Assembly (NCBI GenBank): GCA_009772935.1 | Contig: WOUR01000020.1 | Coordinates: 62,001 to 126,000, forward strand | Length of the DNA: 64,000 nt | Direction of reading: 5' to 3' | Origin: Rhodospirillaceae bacterium | GTDB taxonomy: Bacteria > Pseudomonadota > Alphaproteobacteria > Reyranellales > Reyranellaceae | In this document: piece by piece, positions 60,106-64,000 of the stretch | Layout of the letters: the number at the start of each line of letters is the position of its first letter | Position numbering within the stretch: position 1 is the first letter of the stretch | The notes under the pieces: generated by a model | Seen by the model: only the letters and a program-made list of their open reading frames with translations | What the model was told of the DNA's origin: nothing | Database searches by the model: none | Made by a program: the position numbers and the translations under genes

Positions 60106-61307
60106 CCGTGGCGCGATCGGTGCTCGCCGCGGCCCTGATCGCCGCCAGCGCCGTCGCGCACGCCCAGCAGCCAGCCGACGCCTCGGACGTCGCGGCTCCG
60201 CTGCGCCCCGGCGTCGTCGCCTATCGCCAGGGCGATACGGCCACCGCCGAGCGTGCGCTTCGTTCGCTCGGTTCGCCGAGCGCCGATGCGGATGCCTGGC
60301 TGGGCGCCGTCCTGCTCGACCGCGGCGCCAAGGCTGAAGGCCTCAAGCTGATCCAGCGCGCCGCCGACGCGGGCTCGGCCGAAGGCCAGCATCGACTGGC
60401 GCTTGTCTTGATCAACGGCGACGCCGGTATCCCGCCCAATCCGACCCGCGCCATCGAGCTCTTCGAGAAGGCCGCGGCGCAGGGCCACGGCCGGGCTCAG
60501 CTCAATCTCGGCACGCTCTACTTCCGCGGTCAGGGCGTTCAACGCGACCTGATCCAGGCCCGCGCCTGGCTGGAGCAAGCGGCCGCTGGCGGCGACGTCT
60601 ACGCGACCTATGCGCTGGGGCGTGCGATGTCGGAAAGCGCGCCACCGGCATCCGCCGATCCGACCCGCGCCGCCGACCTCTTCCGCCGGGCCGCCGAGAA
60701 GGGCCACATGCTTGCAGCCCTGCGCTACGGCATGGCCCTGGCCGAAGGTTCGGGCGTCAAGCAGGATATTCCCGCGGCGCAACGCTGGCTGATCCAGGCG
60801 CAGCAGAACGGCGTGCCCGAAGCTGCGCTCGCGCTGGGCGACATGGCGGTCCGCACACCCGCGACGCGCGACAAGTCAGCCAACGAGAAGATCCTGCAGT
60901 CGGCGATCAGCTGGTACCAGGCCGCCGCCAATGCCGGCGTGCCGTCCGCCCAGTTCAAGCTGGCCAATGCCTATCTCGCGGGCTCGGGTGTGCCGCGCGA
61001 TCCGGCGCAGGCTCAGCTCTGGTACTCGCGCGCCGCCCAGCAGGGACTGACGGGGGCACAGCAGGCGCTGGGCGTCATGCTGCTGACCGGCACAGCCGGC
61101 GCGACCGACCCGGTCGAAGCCTTCAAGTGGCTGATTCTCGCTGAGCGCGGCGGCCATCCGGAGGCCCGCGCGGTTCGCGAGAAGGTCGGTGACAAGGTAT
61201 CCGATCGCGACCGCAAGCGCGGTGAAGCTCTGGCCCAGGCCTTCAAGGCGACCTACGAGCTGCCGCGCGACGAGGGCCCGCCGCGCCTCGTGCCGGTGCG
61301 ACGCTGA
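60102..61307 (+). CDS. Secreted Sel1-repeat protein (long)
   Basis: A 401-residue periplasmic protein with signal peptide ARSVLAAALIAASAVAHAQ. At least seven Sel1 repeats follow, including GSAEGQHRLALVLINGDAGIPPN, GRAQLNLGTLYFRGQGVQRD, GHMLAALRYGMALAEGSGVKQD, PSAQFKLANAYLAGSGVPRD and LTGAQQALGVMLLTG. The architecture gives a curved alpha-alpha scaffold. It is translationally coupled to the short Sel1 protein, so the two may form a complex. Specific partners are unknown. Confidence 0.88.
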   Translation: MTVARSVLAAALIAASAVAHAQQPADASDVAAPLRPGVVAYRQGDTATAERALRSLGSPSADADAWLGAVLLDRGAKAEGLKLIQRAADAGSAEGQHRLALVLINGDAGIPPNPTRAIELFEKAAAQGHGRAQLNLGTLYFRGQGVQRDLIQARAWLEQAAAGGDVYATYALGRAMSESAPPASADPTRAADLFRRAAEKGHMLAALRYGMALAEGSGVKQDIPAAQRWLIQAQQNGVPEAALALGDMAVRTPATRDKSANEKILQSAISWYQAAANAGVPSAQFKLANAYLAGSGVPRDPAQAQLWYSRAAQQGLTGAQQALGVMLLTGTAGATDPVEAFKWLILAERGGHPEARAVREKVGDKVSDRDRKRGEALAQAFKATYELPRDEGPPRLVPVRR

Positions 61308-61318
61308 CGTGAACGACG

Positions 61319-61786
61319 GTGGATACGCCGCGGAGCGCTGCGCGCCAGACGCGCCCTGACATCACACTCGCGGTGTGCCGGGGCGCCTGCCGCCTGATGC
61401 GCCAGTCGGGCCGCTCCGTCCTGCGCGAGCTGCCGCTGCCCGACGGACGGCGCGCCGACATCATGGGGATCACGGCAAGGGGCGAACTCACGATCGTCGA
61501 GGTGAAATCGTCGATCGAGGATTGGCGGGTCGACCAGAAGTGGCCCGACTATCTCGCCTGGTGCGACCTGCTCTACTTTGCGGTACCGGTCGATTTCCCG
61601 CAGTCGCTGATTGCCGAGGATGTGGGCCTCATCGTCGCCGATGCCTATGGCGGCGAAATCCTGCGCCATCCGCCACGCCGGCCGGTCGCGGCGACGCGCC
61701 GCAAGGCGCTCCTCATCGATTGCGCGCGGCTCGCTTCGGAACGCTTGGCGCGCCTCGAAGATCCCGAGTTCGTCGATTTCGCCTGA
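61319..61786 (+). CDS. mmcB: MmcB-family DNA repair protein
   Basis: A 155-residue protein with a PD-(D/E)xK nuclease-like core: GRRADIMGITARGELTIVEVKSSIEDWRVDQKWPDY contains the D..ExK pattern (Asp in RADIMG, Glu and Lys in VEVKSS). It matches MmcB of Caulobacter, a LexA-regulated protein needed for mitomycin resistance and for recruiting ImuB. The start GTG 61319 lies 11 bases after the Sel1 gene; it has no good ribosome site and a nearby GTG could also serve. No LexA box was identified upstream. Confidence 0.88.
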   Translation: MDTPRSAARQTRPDITLAVCRGACRLMRQSGRSVLRELPLPDGRRADIMGITARGELTIVEVKSSIEDWRVDQKWPDYLAWCDLLYFAVPVDFPQSLIAEDVGLIVADAYGGEILRHPPRRPVAATRRKALLIDCARLASERLARLEDPEFVDFA

Positions 61787-61789
61787 GCC

Positions 61790-63964
61790 TCAGCCGGACA
61801 TCGGGCGTGCAGCCCCACGACTGGCCTCGGCCATGCGGATGCGGGCATAGGCCATAACTTCGGTTGGCGGGCCGATCCGCTCGATCCTGCCCTCCATCAC
61901 CAGCGCCACGCGGTCGGCAATGGCAAGCGGGGCCAACCGATGGGTGATCATGATGACGGTCCGCCCCCGCGTATTGGCCTTGAGCTGGCGCAGCAGCTGC
62001 TCCTCGGTGGCCGGATCCAGCGCGCTGGTCGCCTCGTCGAGGATGAGAATGCGCGGATTGCGGATCAGCGCGCGGGCAATACAGAGAAGCTGGCGCTGGC
62101 CCGTCGACAGCCCCTGCCCGCGTTCGCCCAGTATGGTGTTGTAGCCCTGCGGCAGGCGCTGGATGAAATCGTGTGCGCCGACGAACTTCGCAACGGCGAC
62201 GACCCGGCCGGGATCCTTGTCCACGACGCCCATCGCGATGTTCTCGCGCACCGAGCCGGTGAAGAGCTGGACGTCCTGCGGCACCGCGCCGATCTGCGCC
62301 CGGAGCTGGGCAGGCGAGATGTGCGCGATGTCGGTGCCGTCCACCAGCACACGGCCATCGCTCGGGCTCACGAGGCCCTGCACCAGGTTGGCGATGGTGG
62401 TCTTGCCCGAGCCCGAGGGCCCCACGATGCCGACGATCTCTCCCGCCGCCACCGTCAGATCGGCTTCGCGCAGGATCGGCGCACCGCGCTCCTGGGCACG
62501 GTAGGTCACGCGTTCGAGCGCGATCTCGCCGGACAGCGCCGGCATGGGCGCGAACTCCCCTGGCGGCGCTTCGGGCGTTTCGCGCATCAGATCGTCGACG
62601 CGCTTGAAAGCGGCGCTCACCGCCTGGAGCTGATGCCACGCTCCCGCGAGCTGGCGCATCGGCTGCAGCGCTCGCGCCGCCAGCATGTTGGCGGCGATCA
62701 AGCCGCCGATCGTCAGGCGATAATCGGCGATCTCGGTGACCCCGATCATCACGATGACTAGCGACGCCACGAGCTGCAGCGTGCCCGAGGCGCTTGCGGA
62801 GAGGTTGGCAAGGTTGTTGGCCCGCAGGCTGCTGCGCGCCGACTGCTCGACGCGCGCCTGCCAGCGCCTTTCGACTTCGCCCTCTAGCCCGAGCGCCTTG
62901 ATGGTGGCGGCGTTGGCCACGGTCTCGGTGAGAGTGGAGCTCTTCGCGGCCAATGCCTGGAAATTCTCGTCGGCCAGCCGACGCTGCGCACGATGGCTGG
63001 CGAGCGACACGCCGACCAGTACGGGAATGGCGAGAGCGGTGACGATGCCCAGTGGCGTGCTGATCACGAAAGTCGCGATCAGGAAAAGCGCGACGAACAG
63101 CAGGTCGATGGCCAGAACCGGCAATTGTCCGGTGAAGAAGCCGCGCAATACGTCGAGCTGGCGCAACCGCTCTGCAATGACACCCGATGGCGTGCGCTCG
63201 AAATGCCGGTACGGCAAGGCCATCAGGTGATGCAACACTTCGGCGCTCATCAGCGCGTCGAGGCGCGCACCTGTGCTCGCCGACAGCCAGCCGCGCGCGA
63301 GGCGCAGGCCGAAGTCGGCAGCATAGGCGAGGAGCATGCCTACACACAGCAGCAGCAGCATCGACGAGAGGCCGTCCGGCGGGGGGTAGCGCCCGACCAC
63401 GATGTTGACGACCAGCATCATGAAAAGCGGTGTGAGAAGACCGAGCAGGTTGATGACGAACGACGTGGCGGCCAGCTTCAAGACGACTGGTCGCACGCGC
63501 ACCCAGAGCGGTGCGTACCATGGCTCGGTGGGAAGCGATCCCAGCGGCGGGCGCAACAAGAGCGCCCGCGCGCCCAGCATGCCGACTTCCTTCGCCGTCG
63601 CCTGCCAGACGCGGCCCTCGACGACATCGAGCACCGTCCAGTCGTTGGCGCGCCCCGAAACGACGACGTGGACCTGCCCAGCAGCGGCGAGGAGAGCGAA
63701 GGGAAGCGGCAGTTCATCGAGCAGACGGAAATCGAGATCGACCGCCTCGCTTTCCAGGCCGAGTCGCGTGGCCGCCGTCAGGAAGGCGGCTTCGTCGAGG
63801 CCCGCCGCCGGAACCGCAGTGAGGCGACGGATATCGGCCTCGCTGACGGGCCGACCCACCTGCTGGGCGATGTAGAGCAGGGCCCTCATCAGGCAATCGA
63901 CGCGGTGACGGCCCGCTTCGTCCCATACGGACGGCTGAAAACTTCCGTTCTCGAGGGGAGCCAT
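61790..63964 (-). CDS. Type I secretion system permease/ATPase with degenerate C39-like domain
   Basis: A 724-residue ABC exporter. Residues about 20-150 are a peptidase-C39-like domain in which the catalytic Cys is replaced (DCLMRALLYIAQQVG at the usual QxDCG(A/P)A site), so it recognises rather than cleaves its substrate, as in LapB/HlyB. The membrane part spans about 165-450; the ATPase has Walker A GPSGSGKTT near 520, signature LSTGQRQLLCIARAL (LSGGQ altered to LSTGQ) and Walker B ILILDEATSALD. It exports a large RTX-type protein with HlyD-type and TolC partners, which are not in this window but could lie beyond 64000. The gene converges with mmcB. Confidence 0.88.
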   Translation of the reverse strand: MAPLENGSFQPSVWDEAGRHRVDCLMRALLYIAQQVGRPVSEADIRRLTAVPAAGLDEAAFLTAATRLGLESEAVDLDFRLLDELPLPFALLAAAGQVHVVVSGRANDWTVLDVVEGRVWQATAKEVGMLGARALLLRPPLGSLPTEPWYAPLWVRVRPVVLKLAATSFVINLLGLLTPLFMMLVVNIVVGRYPPPDGLSSMLLLLCVGMLLAYAADFGLRLARGWLSASTGARLDALMSAEVLHHLMALPYRHFERTPSGVIAERLRQLDVLRGFFTGQLPVLAIDLLFVALFLIATFVISTPLGIVTALAIPVLVGVSLASHRAQRRLADENFQALAAKSSTLTETVANAATIKALGLEGEVERRWQARVEQSARSSLRANNLANLSASASGTLQLVASLVIVMIGVTEIADYRLTIGGLIAANMLAARALQPMRQLAGAWHQLQAVSAAFKRVDDLMRETPEAPPGEFAPMPALSGEIALERVTYRAQERGAPILREADLTVAAGEIVGIVGPSGSGKTTIANLVQGLVSPSDGRVLVDGTDIAHISPAQLRAQIGAVPQDVQLFTGSVRENIAMGVVDKDPGRVVAVAKFVGAHDFIQRLPQGYNTILGERGQGLSTGQRQLLCIARALIRNPRILILDEATSALDPATEEQLLRQLKANTRGRTVIMITHRLAPLAIADRVALVMEGRIERIGPPTEVMAYARIRMAEASRGAARPMSG

Positions 63965-64000
63965 GACTCAAGGGTACCAGAAATACCCCTTTATTCAACG

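Noticed and set aside
1-64000. CRISPR arrays, prophage, insertion sequences
   Set aside because: No regularly spaced direct repeats, transposase, integrase or phage structural genes were seen on either strand.

Overview
The window is 64 kb of GC-rich bacterial chromosome (roughly two-thirds G+C by eye, strong G/C bias at third codon positions). Gene content points to an alphaproteobacterium: a SigF/NrsF sigma pair controlling a bufferin operon, an MmcB-family repair protein, Bug-type and AapJ-type solute receptors, SoxXYZA, and many GMC, VOC and ABC peptide-type catabolic genes. A soil or aquatic Rhodospirillales/Hyphomicrobiales-type heterotroph (Reyranella-like) is my inference; no rRNA or tRNA is present to confirm it.

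Layout. 1-6.1 kb: tail of a transglutaminase-like gene, an oxaloacetate decarboxylase-like gene, and a four-gene catabolic operon (acyl-CoA dehydrogenase, VOC protein, alpha/beta hydrolase, ketopantoate-reductase-like protein). 6.1-8 kb: an AsnC-type regulator divergent from an argininosuccinate-synthase paralog. 8.1-15.4 kb: a translationally coupled cassette of peptide-type ABC importer, luciferase-like monooxygenase and two carboxymuconolactone-decarboxylase-fold proteins. 15.4-23.7 kb (minus): lipoprotein, GMC oxidoreductase, a complete second peptide-type ABC importer and a VOC protein. 23.7-30.1 kb: HpcH-type aldolase, benzoylformate-decarboxylase-like enzyme, flavin monooxygenase, second GMC enzyme and a GyrI-like protein. 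30.2-38.8 kb: frameshifted AapJ-like receptor, Bug receptor, acyl-CoA dehydrogenase with DUF3237 protein, SGNH protein, SbmA/BacA-type ABC exporter, class II aldolase, TauE-type permease. 38.8-43.5 kb: LysR regulator, then an ECF sigma/NrsF pair divergent from a bufferin operon (bufA-bufB-bufC-doxX); both divergent promoters carry the same GTAAYG-N16-CGAA element. 43.4-56.3 kb (minus): a long co-directional run of b-type cytochrome, MoxR ATPase, CoxE-like protein, TPP enzyme, a ResA-like protein with an in-frame TGA at its active-site cysteine (probable selenoprotein), a two-subunit molybdenum hydroxylase, cytochrome c, SoxF, SoxX, SoxY, SoxZ, SoxA and an AsnC regulator. 56.5-64 kb: cytochrome c-prime, TetR regulator, a 560-base AT-rich gap with a candidate structured RNA, a hydrolase pair, two Sel1-repeat proteins, MmcB and a type I secretion ABC protein.

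The most notable items are (i) the candidate selenoprotein with a SECIS-like hairpin at the right distance after the TGA, (ii) the bufferin operon with mirrored SigF-type promoters around a palindrome, (iii) a Sox set without SoxB/SoxCD placed behind a molybdenum hydroxylase and CoxD/CoxE-like maturation genes, and (iv) a three-way-junction RNA candidate with its own terminator. No CRISPR array, transposase, integrase, rRNA or tRNA was seen.
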